DNA of 64,000 bases from assembly GCA_002256115.1 (NCBI GenBank), contig NKIK01000017.1, positions 1-64,000 on the forward strand. The letters are read 5' to 3'. The translations under genes and the position numbers were made by a program. Every line of letters starts with the position of its first letter. The first letter of the stretch is position 1. The DNA comes from Burkholderiales bacterium PBB3. Lineage in GTDB: Bacteria > Pseudomonadota > Gammaproteobacteria > Burkholderiales > Burkholderiaceae_C. Below are positions 28,711-37,594 of this stretch, piece after piece. The notes beneath the pieces were generated by a model. The model was not told where the DNA came from. It was given only the letters and a program-made list of their open reading frames with translations, and made no database searches.

Positions 28711-31074
28711 TTAGATCGTTATAGGTTCACTGCGGCTGGCTTGCAGTAGCCCCCCACTCATGCGCCACGCGTGGGGCTGCAGCGTGTGCAGTGCCACTTG
28801 GCCCGCGATAGCCACATTGGCCACCGTCGCACCGTCATAGGCCACCACTTGCAGGCGCAGGGGCTTCCAGCCACTTTGCAGCACTTTTACCGCCACCTCG
28901 ATAGTGTCGCCATTGCGCCAGGCCTCGATCCGGTAGTGGCTGCGCTCACCGCGCTGGTAGCCGTATGACAAGCCGTCATCGGCCACATAGTCCAACACGG
29001 CCACGTGTTTACTGCCCTGCCCCAGGATCACGTGCAGCTCAATGTCGGATAAATCACTGGCTGCGTTGGTGCGCTCACCGGTTTGCATGGGCACCAAGCT
29101 GCCTTCCAGTAGATACAGCGGTGTGGATTCCACGTTGCTGCTGACCTGAATACTGCGCACGGCGCGGATGAACTCTCCCGTGTTGGCATCCATCCAGCGG
29201 CCCGTGCCTGGCAGCGTGACTACGCGGTGCTGCTGGCCCTGCTGCACCACTGGCGCTTGCATCAGCGCGGGGCCTATCAAGAACTGGTCATCAATACGGT
29301 CCAGCTCCATGCCGTCGGCATTGTCAAAGTCATAAAACAGCGGACGCATCACGGCCGCGCCGTGCTGCTCCTGCGCATTCCACAACTGGTACATATACGG
29401 CAGCAGCTTATAGCGCAGGCGTACATGGTGGCGGATGATTTGCAGCGCCTCGGGGCCAAACACCCAGGGCTCTTGCTGGGCCGTGCCCGCACTGGCGTGG
29501 TTGCGCAAAAACGGGAACAGGCAACCGGCCTTGTACCAGGCAATCGCCAGGTCTTTGTCGGCATGGCCCCCAAAGCCGGGCACATCGGGACCATTGAAGG
29601 GAATGCCAGACAGTGCCAAGTTGAGGCTGCAATGAATCGTGGTGCGCAGGTGGTGCCAGTTGCTGACGTTGTCGCCCGTCCACAGCGCCGTAAAGCGGCT
29701 GGAGCCCGCTGACGCACTGCGCGCAAGCAGGAATGGGCGTTCATCCGGCTTGGCCGCCAAAAAGCCGGCGCGCGTGCTTTGCGCCATGCCGGTGCCGTAT
29801 TGGTTGTGGTAGGTCCAATGCGGCCACTGGCCGTGGTTGAAGCGCATATCGTCCAGCTCGGCCGCGCCCGTGCTGGGGTCGTTCATGTCGAGCCAGGCGC
29901 CGTCAAAACCCGATTCGCGAAAGGCCTTGGCGTAGGTCGCCCACCAGTCACGTCCTTCAGCGATTGAATAGTCCGGAAACCAGGTACGGCCCGGCCATAC
30001 AAAGCCCACGTAGGGATCGCCCTCGGGGTTCTGGCAAAAGATATTGGCGGCTTGGCCGCTGATGGCGACCTCGTAGCCCGCCTCCACTTTCACACCGGGG
30101 TCCAAGATCGGAATGATGCGGCGGCCATTCGCTTGCAAGCCTGCCAAGTCGGCTTTCAAATCGCCAAAGTGCGCGGGGTTGGTGGTGAAGACCTTGTAGT
30201 TGTCCATGTAATCAATGTCCAGCCACAGGCCGTCATTGGGGAATGCGTGCTCTGTGAATCCGGCATCCAAATGCGCAAGCTCTTTGGTGCCCGCATAGCC
30301 CCAACGGCTTTGGTGGTGACCCAGGGACCACAGCGGCGGCAAAGGCGTGGTGCCCACCAGGCGCTGCAGGCGTTCGGTCACCGCGGCGGCACTGTCTCCC
30401 GCAATCACATAAAACGCGGGTACGCCATCGTCGGCCCCCATCCAGAAGGCGGGTGGCGCGTTTTGGTCGTCTTTGCCAAAGAAGAACCAGTTGGAGCCCG
30501 TGTCCATAAACACCGCGCCGGGGTTGTCTGCCAGGATGCCCACCCAGCGTGCGCCCTGGCGCACCAGCAGGTAAGGAATGGCGGCGTACTGCGGGTCGGC
30601 CGCGCCATTCTCAATCGTGTGCATGGCGTGGTCGGCCCATACGTCGGCGTTCCAGAACTTGGTGCGCTTTCCGGTCTTTTCCATGCCGGTCACCTTCTCG
30701 CCCTGGCCAAAGAAACGCATGTCTGCGTTGCGGGACCATTGCACCAGCCAGGCGCTGCCACAGACGCCGATGGAGGCACCTTCAATCCCGCTCAACACGG
30801 TTTCACCCTGCGCGTTGCGCAGCGTCAAATTGCCGGAATCAGATATCTGCAAACGACTGCTGGAGCTGCCTGCGGTGAACGCGTCATCGAGCATCGGCAG
30901 CACGCGCGCATCGATAGGCCAACGGGTGGTATCGGTTAACTCGACATGGAAAACGTCCTCGCCCAAATCACGCACTTGGACCTGTACAGGCTTGCTGCCA
31001 ATCTGCAGCGTGGTATCTGCATGGCTGTGGGCGAATTTGAAGTTGGACGGGTGGCGGATCTTTTGAAAATACAT
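28711..31074 (-). CDS. Glycoside hydrolase family 31 alpha-glucosidase
   Basis: Hydrolyses alpha-linked glucose residues from the non-reducing end of oligosaccharides. The 787-residue product lacks a signal peptide, so it is probably cytoplasmic. The nucleophile region is FDGAWLDMNDPSTG and the acid/base region RFTALWTGDNVSNWHHLR; LWLDIDYMDNYKVFTTNP and GADVPGFGG-like (IPFNGPDVPGFGGHADKDL) also fit family 31. It is 11 bases downstream of the amylase gene on the same strand, so maltodextrins made outside could be taken up and finished here. Confidence 0.92.
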   Translation of the reverse strand: MYFQKIRHPSNFKFAHSHADTTLQIGSKPVQVQVRDLGEDVFHVELTDTTRWPIDARVLPMLDDAFTAGSSSSRLQISDSGNLTLRNAQGETVLSGIEGASIGVCGSAWLVQWSRNADMRFFGQGEKVTGMEKTGKRTKFWNADVWADHAMHTIENGAADPQYAAIPYLLVRQGARWVGILADNPGAVFMDTGSNWFFFGKDDQNAPPAFWMGADDGVPAFYVIAGDSAAAVTERLQRLVGTTPLPPLWSLGHHQSRWGYAGTKELAHLDAGFTEHAFPNDGLWLDIDYMDNYKVFTTNPAHFGDLKADLAGLQANGRRIIPILDPGVKVEAGYEVAISGQAANIFCQNPEGDPYVGFVWPGRTWFPDYSIAEGRDWWATYAKAFRESGFDGAWLDMNDPSTGAAELDDMRFNHGQWPHWTYHNQYGTGMAQSTRAGFLAAKPDERPFLLARSASAGSSRFTALWTGDNVSNWHHLRTTIHCSLNLALSGIPFNGPDVPGFGGHADKDLAIAWYKAGCLFPFLRNHASAGTAQQEPWVFGPEALQIIRHHVRLRYKLLPYMYQLWNAQEQHGAAVMRPLFYDFDNADGMELDRIDDQFLIGPALMQAPVVQQGQQHRVVTLPGTGRWMDANTGEFIRAVRSIQVSSNVESTPLYLLEGSLVPMQTGERTNAASDLSDIELHVILGQGSKHVAVLDYVADDGLSYGYQRGERSHYRIEAWRNGDTIEVAVKVLQSGWKPLRLQVVAYDGATVANVAIAGQVALHTLQPHAWRMSGGLLQASRSEPITI

Positions 31075-31085
31075 AGCGAAGAGGC

Positions 31086-32756
31086 TTAAGGTTTTGAAGG
31101 CAAGGACACAGTAAACACCTGCACCGACTGCGCGGGCAGTGTGATGCGTGCTTGGCCTTGGGTGTTGGCCCGCACTGGCGCGATACGGCGACCATCGGTG
31201 TTGTTGAGCAGGGCATGCGCTGGTAAGGACGGCACACGCACACGTGCGGACTGCTTGGCATAGTTGATCAACACGAGGCTGGTCTCCGCGCCCAAACTGC
31301 GCTGGTAGCCTAAGACTTGACGCTGCACAAAGGGCGCTACATAACTGCCGCTGGCCAGGGATGGATACGCATTACGCAGCTTCAGCATGCGCTTGTAAAA
31401 CGCATGGATCGATGCAGGACTTGCCACCTCTGCCGCAGCGTTTTGCTGCTTCACATTGGGGGCAATCGCACGAAAAGGTGTGCCAGTGGTGAAGCCCGCG
31501 CCTTGTGTGTCCGCCGTCCAGCTCATCGGCGCGCGAATCGGCAGATCGCCGTCCACATCCTTGGTTTCCTTCAGCCCGGCCATGCCGATTTCTTCACCGT
31601 AGTAAATGAAAGGCGTGCCCGGCAGTAACAAATAGGCGGCCGCAGCCAGCTTGTATTGGGCTGCATTGCCGTGCACCTGATCCCAGAGGCGACGCCCGGC
31701 AAAGATGTCATGGTTGGACGCAAACGTAGCCATGCTCTGCGGCGCAGTTTTAAAGTAGTCGGCCACCGCTTGAATGGATTTTTTATCGCCTTGCGCGGCT
31801 TGGGCCAGATGCTTTTCCAGGCCAAAAGCAAAAGCGCCCCCACACAAATCAGGCGCTGCGTAAATCTGCGGATTGGCGGTGGCCTCACACACCACGTAGC
31901 GCTGTGGGTAGCCAGTGATGAGCGCGCGCAAATCGCTGGTGATCTTGCGGCTCTCGGGCTGGTCGTTCCAGTCTTTGGCATTGGTTTCTACCAAGTGGGG
32001 TACGGCGTCCAGACGGTAGCCGTCTAGCCCGCGGTTGAGCCAAAAGCGCAGGCTGCTCTGGTGGTAGGCCAGCACGGCCGGGTTCTTGAAATTGAAATCC
32101 GGCATGTGCGGGCCAAAGGTGCCAAAGTAGGCGCCCTGCTCGGTCTGCGTCCAGGGGTTTTTGCCCCAAATGTCCCAGCCGGTGGGTGCCGTCTTCTCCC
32201 ACACAAACCAGTCGTAAAACGGGCTGGCCGGGCCGGTCTTGGCGCTTACAAACATGGGGTGCCCGGCGGCGCTGTGGTTGATGACGTAATCCATGATGAC
32301 GCCGATGCCGCGCTGGTGCGCCTGGGCTATCAGCTCATCAAAATCGGCCAGAGTGCCGTAGGCGGGGTCAATGTTGCGGAAGTCGGTGGTGGCATAGCCA
32401 TGGTCGCCATCGGCATTGGTGGTGATGGGCATCAGCCAAATGCCTTTGATGCCCAGGTCTTTGAGATAGTCCAGCGATTGCGTGACGCCTTTGAGGTCAC
32501 CCACTCCATCGCCATTGCTGTCTTTGTACGCACGGACAAAAATCTCCATGAAGGCACCGTACTGCCAGCCAGCGGGCAGCGCACTGGGCACCGCGCGCGC
32601 CTCCACGGGACTAATGTCTATAGTGGGTGTGGGCTGCGGGGTGGGCTGGGCGGTGGCGGCAAGCGCCCCCAAGGCCAGGCTTGCGCCCACTGCCGAGCGC
32701 AAAAAGGACCGGAAAACTGCGCCAGTAGAAGCGCTGTGTAGCAGAAATGCTTGCAT
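31086..32756 (-). CDS. Alpha-amylase family (GH13) enzyme, exported
   Basis: A 556-residue GH13 enzyme with a hydrophobic N-terminus (FLRSAVGASLALGALAATAQ) that looks like a signal peptide or anchor. The four conserved regions are visible: DYVINHSAAGHP, GLDGYRLDAVPHL with the nucleophile Asp, YVVCEATANP with the acid Glu, and FASNHDIFAG. NGDGVGDLKGVTQSLDYLKD fits the oligo-glucosidase/amylase subfamilies. It would degrade starch or maltodextrin in the periplasm. First gene of the amylase-GH31-esterase unit; divergent from the pullulanase across a shared regulatory region. Confidence 0.9.
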   Translation of the reverse strand: MQAFLLHSASTGAVFRSFLRSAVGASLALGALAATAQPTPQPTPTIDISPVEARAVPSALPAGWQYGAFMEIFVRAYKDSNGDGVGDLKGVTQSLDYLKDLGIKGIWLMPITTNADGDHGYATTDFRNIDPAYGTLADFDELIAQAHQRGIGVIMDYVINHSAAGHPMFVSAKTGPASPFYDWFVWEKTAPTGWDIWGKNPWTQTEQGAYFGTFGPHMPDFNFKNPAVLAYHQSSLRFWLNRGLDGYRLDAVPHLVETNAKDWNDQPESRKITSDLRALITGYPQRYVVCEATANPQIYAAPDLCGGAFAFGLEKHLAQAAQGDKKSIQAVADYFKTAPQSMATFASNHDIFAGRRLWDQVHGNAAQYKLAAAAYLLLPGTPFIYYGEEIGMAGLKETKDVDGDLPIRAPMSWTADTQGAGFTTGTPFRAIAPNVKQQNAAAEVASPASIHAFYKRMLKLRNAYPSLASGSYVAPFVQRQVLGYQRSLGAETSLVLINYAKQSARVRVPSLPAHALLNNTDGRRIAPVRANTQGQARITLPAQSVQVFTVSLPSKP

Positions 32757-32771
32757 GCTCGAAACCTAGAA

Positions 32772-32786
32772 TGTAGTAAAACTACC
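32772..32786. promoter_or_regulatory. Palindrome TGTAGTAAAACTACC upstream of the amylase gene
   Basis: GTAG and CTAC arms around TAAAA, lying 15 bases upstream of the amylase start. It matches the site upstream of glgP (52291-52305) in 14 of 15 bases. A LacI-type maltodextrin repressor is a plausible binder, but no such gene is in the window. Confidence 0.6.
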
Positions 32787-32871
32787 AATATTCAACACAC
32801 CGCATTAGTTCCAAAATTGGGTTGAATCGTATTAAATTCAAATACAACTGGGGCATACTTCCCGGCATTCA

Positions 32872-32886
32872 TGTAATCATACTACT
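32872..32886. promoter_or_regulatory. Degenerate copy TGTAATCATACTACT upstream of the pullulanase gene
   Basis: Matches TGTAGTAAAACTACT in 12 of 15 bases and ends nine bases before the pullulanase ATG. With the site at 32772 it would give each divergent gene its own operator. Confidence 0.45.
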
Positions 32887-32895
32887 GAGATTTTT

Positions 32896-35646
32896 ATGCA
32901 GCGATCCGCTTTTACCCTAATCGCAAGCCTGTGGGCCACGCAGTGTTTGGCGGCAGGCGCAGACCCTGCTGCGCTAGCCGCCTGCCATGGACCCGCCTTT
33001 CAAACCGTGCTGCAGGCCGCGCCGCAAATGCCCCCGGTCAGCACCAAAACGCCCCAGGGTGTGTGGCTGAACCGCGCACTACTGCAGTGGCCCGAGGCGG
33101 CTATGGCGGGCAAGTTCAAGCTTTACCACTCGGCCACAGGCCAGTTGCGCCTGCAAGTGGGCCAAATGCCCGCCGGGTTTGATGGCATGGTGGCGCTTCA
33201 GCCAGCCAGCGGGCCTATTCCCGCTGCGCTGGCCACCCGCTTTAAATATGTAAAGCCGGGTGCGGTGTTGCAAGTGCCTGCCGCTGATGTGCCCCGCATG
33301 GGCGCACTGCTGCAACAGCAAGTGCTACTGGTGCAAGAAGATGCCAATGGCGTAGTCACGCGGGTCGCACCGCCGCAAATTGCCGGTGCGCTGGACGACT
33401 TGTACGCCCCTGCCGCAAACGCACCGGACTTGGGCGCTACGGTAGCGCCAAAGCAAACCCGATTCAAACTCTGGGCACCCACGGCGCAGGCGGTGACGCT
33501 GTGCCACTTCCCCAATGCGACCGGCAGCGCAACCGCAGCCACCGCTTTGCAACGCGATGCCAGCACCGGTATCTGGTCGGGTCAAGCCGCGCAGAACTTG
33601 CAAGGCCAGTACTACAGCTACCTGGTCGATGGCGTGGTGCCTGGCGTGGGCCTGGTGCGCAACCGTGTCACCGACCCGTATTCGGTAAGCCTGAATGCCG
33701 ACTCCAAACGCAGCTATATCGCCGACTTGAACAGCCCCGCACTGAAGCCCGCAGGCTGGGACAGGCAGTCCACACCACCGCCTTTGAAGGCACCCGTAGA
33801 CATGACCGTGTATGAGCTGCATGTGCGTGATTTCTCTTTGCAAGACGCCACCGTGCCCGCCGCCCATCGCGGCAAATATCTGGCCTTCACGCACGCCGCC
33901 TCCAACGGCATGCGCCACCTGAAAGACCTGGCCCAAGCGGGTATGACGGATGTGCACTTGCTGCCCATCTTCGACCTGGCCACCGTGCCTGAGCAAGGCT
34001 GCGTAAGCCCTAGCATTGCCACACCAGAGCGCGGTGATAGCGAAGCACCGCAAGCCGCCACACAGGCCGTAGCCGCCAGCGACTGTTTCAACTGGGGCTA
34101 TGACCCTTTCCACTACAGCGCGCCCGAAGGAAGCTACGCCACCGATGCGCAAGACGGTGCCAAGCGCGTGATCGAGCTGCGCCAGATGGTGATGGCGCTG
34201 CACAAGGCGGGCTTACGCATGGGCATGGACATGGTCTACAACCACACTACCGTCTCGGGCCAGGTCGAGCGCTCGGTGCTAGACCGCATCGTGCCCGGCT
34301 ACTACCAGCGGCTAGATGCGTTGGGCACGGTGGAGCGATCCACCTGCTGTGACAACACCGCCACCGAGAATCTGATGATGGGCAAGCTGATGCTGGACTC
34401 GGTGGCGCTGTGGACGCGCCAGTACCGCATGGACTCGTTCCGCTTTGACCTGATGGCCCACCAGCCGCGCGATGCGATGCTGGCGCTGCAAAAGCGCGTG
34501 AACCAAGCTGCTGGCCGCCATGTGAACTTGATCGGCGAAGGCTGGAATTTTGGCGAGGTGGCCAATGGCGCACGCTTTGTGCAGGCCTCGCAGTTGTCCC
34601 TCAATGGCACGGGCATTGGCACCTTCAGCGACCGCGGGCGCGATGCCGTGCGCGGAGGCAGCGCGGGCGACAACGGCACGGCACAAATCAGCAACCAGGG
34701 CTATATCAACGGCATGGTGTACGACCGCAATGCGCTGTCAGGAGCCATCAAGGAAGACCTGCTGCGCACCGCCGATATGGTGCGGGTGGGACTGGCGGGC
34801 TCGGTGCGCAATTACGAGATGCAAACCTACAAAGGCCAGGTCCGCAAGCTCTCCGAAATCGACTACGGCGGCGGCCAGCCCGCAGGCTATGTGAGCGAAC
34901 CCACCGAGGTAGTGAACTACATAGAGAACCACGACAACCAAACGCTGTACGACCTCAACGTATTCCGCCTGCCCCCAGGCACCAGCATGGAAGACCGCGT
35001 GCGTGTGCAGATGCTGGGCGTAGCCATCAATGCCTTTAGCCAAGGAATTGCGTATTTTCATGCGGGCACCGAGGTGCTGCGCTCCAAATCTATGGACCGC
35101 AACAGCTACGACTCAGGCGATTGGTTTAACCGCCTGGACTGGACCTACCAGACCAACTACTTTGGCACCGGCCTGCCACCCAAGCAAGACAACGGCGATA
35201 GCTGGGCACTGATGGCACCGCTGCTGGCTGACCCGGCCAACCGCCCTGCTCCCGCAGACATCGCCATGACACGCGACATGTTCAACGACCTGCTGAAAAT
35301 CCGCGCTAGCACCACACTACTACGCCTGCGCACGGCGGCTGATATTCAAAGCCGATTGAGCTTTCACAATGTGGGCCCCGGCCAAAACCCGGTCGTGCAA
35401 GTTGCGCACATTGACGGCAAAGGCTACCCCGGCGCGAACTTCAAAGAGCTGCTGTATTTCATCAACGTGGACAAGGTGGCGCAAACGCTGACACTGCCCC
35501 AAGAAGCAGGCAAAGCCTACCGCCTGCACCCCGTACACACCGCCCAGACAGCGGCGGACAAGCGCCCCTTGTCCGCAACATTGGAGGCCGCCACAGGCCG
35601 CTTTACCCTGCCCGCGCGCACGGCGCTGGTCTACGTCATTCAATGA
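32896..35646 (+). CDS. Pullulanase-type alpha-1,6-glucosidase, exported
   Basis: Debranching enzyme that cleaves alpha-1,6 links in pullulan or branched dextrins. The 916-residue protein has a signal peptide (MQRSAFTLIASLWATQCLAA), N-terminal carbohydrate-binding-like domains (about 60-310, with FKLWAPTAQAVTLCHFPN), the pullulanase start YELHVRDFS, then GMDMVYNHT, MDSFRFDLMAHQ with the nucleophile, LIGEGWNFGE with the acid Glu, and YIENHDNQTLYD. The C-terminal part (NVGPGQNPVVQVAHID) is the pullulanase all-beta domain. No lipobox is seen. It acts with the divergent amylase on extracellular or periplasmic starch. Confidence 0.93.
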   Translation: MQRSAFTLIASLWATQCLAAGADPAALAACHGPAFQTVLQAAPQMPPVSTKTPQGVWLNRALLQWPEAAMAGKFKLYHSATGQLRLQVGQMPAGFDGMVALQPASGPIPAALATRFKYVKPGAVLQVPAADVPRMGALLQQQVLLVQEDANGVVTRVAPPQIAGALDDLYAPAANAPDLGATVAPKQTRFKLWAPTAQAVTLCHFPNATGSATAATALQRDASTGIWSGQAAQNLQGQYYSYLVDGVVPGVGLVRNRVTDPYSVSLNADSKRSYIADLNSPALKPAGWDRQSTPPPLKAPVDMTVYELHVRDFSLQDATVPAAHRGKYLAFTHAASNGMRHLKDLAQAGMTDVHLLPIFDLATVPEQGCVSPSIATPERGDSEAPQAATQAVAASDCFNWGYDPFHYSAPEGSYATDAQDGAKRVIELRQMVMALHKAGLRMGMDMVYNHTTVSGQVERSVLDRIVPGYYQRLDALGTVERSTCCDNTATENLMMGKLMLDSVALWTRQYRMDSFRFDLMAHQPRDAMLALQKRVNQAAGRHVNLIGEGWNFGEVANGARFVQASQLSLNGTGIGTFSDRGRDAVRGGSAGDNGTAQISNQGYINGMVYDRNALSGAIKEDLLRTADMVRVGLAGSVRNYEMQTYKGQVRKLSEIDYGGGQPAGYVSEPTEVVNYIENHDNQTLYDLNVFRLPPGTSMEDRVRVQMLGVAINAFSQGIAYFHAGTEVLRSKSMDRNSYDSGDWFNRLDWTYQTNYFGTGLPPKQDNGDSWALMAPLLADPANRPAPADIAMTRDMFNDLLKIRASTTLLRLRTAADIQSRLSFHNVGPGQNPVVQVAHIDGKGYPGANFKELLYFINVDKVAQTLTLPQEAGKAYRLHPVHTAQTAADKRPLSATLEAATGRFTLPARTALVYVIQ

Positions 35647-35658
35647 GAGCTTGAGCCC

Positions 35659-36561
35659 ATGCAAACACCCCGCCGCTACGGCCATACAGACATTCTCATC
35701 AACCCGCTGGGCCTGGGCGCAGCCCAAATTGGCGACGCAGCACTGGATGACGCCGAGGTAGGCCGCATACTCAACGCGGCAATCGATACCGGCGTCAACT
35801 TCTTCGACACGGCGCCCAGCTACGGCATATCCGAGGAGCGCCTGGGCCGCCATATCAGCCGCCACCTGGCGCACCGGCGTGCGGAGGTGGTGTTGTCTAC
35901 CAAGCTGGGCTACGGTGTGCCTGGTGTGCCGGATTGGACGGGCCCTTGCATCACCGCCGGGGTGGACCAGGCGCTGCGCCTGCTGCAAACCGACCATATC
36001 GACATTGCGCACTTTCATTCCTGCCCGCGCAGCGTGCTGGAGCAAGGCGATGTGATCGAAGCGCTGGAGGCCGCCAAGCGTGCGGGCAAAGTGCGCGCAA
36101 TGGCCTATTCGGGGGAGAATGACGACCTGGCCTACGCGATTGCCTGCGGCCGTTTTGACGGCTTCATGGCCTCGCTCAACATCTGCGACCAGCGCATCAT
36201 CGGCACGCTGCTGCCCGCCATGCAAGGCAAAGGCTTTATCGCCAAACGCGCGGTGGCCAACCACCCCTGGCGTTTTGCAGAGCGCCCGGTGGGCGACTAC
36301 TGCGAGGAGTACTGGCTGCGCTGGCAAGCCATGGGCCTGCACCACCCCGACCTGAGCCGCGGCTTGGAATGGGGCGAAATCTCACTGCGCTTTGCACTGG
36401 CTACTGCGGGCGTCACCGGTGCTGTGGTGGGCACCGCCAAAGCCGCGCACTTGCTGCACAGCCTGGAGTGGGCTGCCAAGGGGCCGCTGGACGCTGCGTG
36501 GGTGGCGGAGCTGCGCAGCGCCTTTGTGGCCCATGACCAAGGCTGGACCGGGCAAATTTAA
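35659..36561 (+). CDS. Aldo/keto reductase
   Basis: A 300-residue NAD(P)H-dependent oxidoreductase. The family features are visible: GLGAAQIGDAAL, the Asp/Tyr catalytic region NFFDTAPSYGISEERLG, STKLGYGVP with the active Lys, DIAHFHSCP and a C-terminal GAVVGTAKAAHL for cofactor binding. It resembles the group acting on sugars or aldoses, but no substrate can be assigned. It follows the pullulanase stop by 12 bases, so it could be cotranscribed and act on a sugar product. Confidence 0.87.
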   Translation: MQTPRRYGHTDILINPLGLGAAQIGDAALDDAEVGRILNAAIDTGVNFFDTAPSYGISEERLGRHISRHLAHRRAEVVLSTKLGYGVPGVPDWTGPCITAGVDQALRLLQTDHIDIAHFHSCPRSVLEQGDVIEALEAAKRAGKVRAMAYSGENDDLAYAIACGRFDGFMASLNICDQRIIGTLLPAMQGKGFIAKRAVANHPWRFAERPVGDYCEEYWLRWQAMGLHHPDLSRGLEWGEISLRFALATAGVTGAVVGTAKAAHLLHSLEWAAKGPLDAAWVAELRSAFVAHDQGWTGQI

Positions 36562-36580
36562 GCCAGGACTTGGATTTCTG

Positions 36581-36637
36581 CCAAATGTGCCATTGAGGCC
36601 GTGGATAGTGCGGGAGCAGCTATTAATACAATAGCAA
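36581..36637 (-). repeat. Dispersed repeat copy after the aldo/keto reductase gene
   Basis: Reverse copy: GCCGTGGATAGTGCGGGAGC then AGCTATTAATACAATAGCA, preceded by GCCAAATGTGCCATTGAG. The core is a perfect complement of GCTGCTCCCGCACTATCCAC. Confidence 0.9.
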
Positions 36638-36669
36638 GGGTTCAACTTAAGCTTGCAGCTACTTGCCTC

Positions 36670-37056
36670 CTACTGCCCTGCAGGTGGCTCCCAAAGTTCG
36701 ACCTTGTTGCCTTCCGGGTCGATGACCCAGCCGAACTTGCCGTACTCAGAGTCATCGGTCTTGTCCAAGACGTTGCAGCCCTCACTGCGCAGCGCCGCAA
36801 GCAGGCCCGATAAATCCGCGACGCGGTAATTGACCATGAAGGAAGACGTACTGGGTGCGAAGGAATCGCCGGACGCACTGCCAATCGACCAGGCTGTGGT
36901 CCCCCCAACAGGCGTGCCGGACTCATCTGCCCAGCGGAAGGCTGCGCCTCCCCAGCTTTGTACATCGATACCCAAGTGCTCTTTGTACCAAGCCCCCAGC
37001 GATGCCGGATCATTGGCTTTGAAGAAGATTCCGCCGATACCTGTGACGCGTTTCAT
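36670..37056 (-). CDS. VOC-family (glyoxalase-like) protein
   Basis: A 128-residue vicinal-oxygen-chelate fold protein starting MKRVTGIGGIFFKANDPASL and ending in VIDPEGNKVELWEPPAG. The C-terminal Glu of VELWEP and an N-terminal position could bind metal, as in the family; the usual first His is not obvious. The reaction is unknown: relatives include glyoxalases, dioxygenases and resistance proteins. It is convergent with the aldo/keto reductase, and repeat copies lie on both sides. Confidence 0.82.
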   Translation of the reverse strand: MKRVTGIGGIFFKANDPASLGAWYKEHLGIDVQSWGGAAFRWADESGTPVGGTTAWSIGSASGDSFAPSTSSFMVNYRVADLSGLLAALRSEGCNVLDKTDDSEYGKFGWVIDPEGNKVELWEPPAGQ

Positions 37057-37147
37057 GCTGGGCTCCTGTGTGTTGCAGATGCCAAAGATTATGAGCTTGC
37101 TTCACCACTCGGTGGCAGATAGGGCACCCAGCGGCTTCCATGGCTTA

Positions 37148-37198
37148 CCCAAGGTGGCTTTTAAGCCGTGGATAGTGCGGAAGCAGCTATGCTTTTGA
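37148..37198 (-). repeat. Dispersed repeat copy upstream of the HipB-like gene
   Basis: Reverse copy: AGCCGTGGATAGTGCGGAAG then CAGCTATGCTTTTGACA, with one change in the core. Confidence 0.8.
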
Positions 37199-37243
37199 CA
37201 CATCAGCGCAATTTTGCTACATTTAAGTTTCATTTAAACACTA

Positions 37244-37570
37244 ATGCATATTATTATGAGCATAGTTACCCAACTCATCGCCCTGCGCAAAGCCCAACGC
37301 CTGACCCAGGCCGAGCTGGCCGAGCGGGCTGCCATGACCCGCATGACCGTACAGCGCATTGAATCCAACGGCACCGATCCGCGCCTGTCCACTGTCGAGG
37401 AATTGGCCAAGGCCCTGGGCCTGGAGCTGATGCTGGTGCCCAGCAGTTTGCGCCAGGAGCTGGATGGCTTTGTGGCCTCGGGCGGCAAGACCTTGGGCCA
37501 GGCAGCGGGTAGCGGCGCTCCGGCTTCTATTGTTGATCTGGTGCTGCCCACACCCGACGCCAAAGACTAG
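37244..37570 (+). CDS. HipB-like helix-turn-helix antitoxin
   Basis: An Xre-type repressor of about 104-108 residues. The HTH is IALRKAQRLTQAELAERAAM through TRMTVQRIESNGTDPRLSTV; the tail GFVASGGKTLGQAAGSGAPA and following is unlike HipB of E. coli. It stands 24 bases before a HipA-like kinase gene in the antitoxin-first order. ATG 37244 and ATG 37256 are both possible starts; the second gives MSIVTQLIALRKAQ. The AT-rich leader contains TAATGCATATTA overlapping the first ATG, a possible operator half. Confidence 0.85.
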   Translation: MHIIMSIVTQLIALRKAQRLTQAELAERAAMTRMTVQRIESNGTDPRLSTVEELAKALGLELMLVPSSLRQELDGFVASGGKTLGQAAGSGAPASIVDLVLPTPDAKD

Positions 37571-37594
37571 GCCTTTATCGGCCCAAGCCGTGCC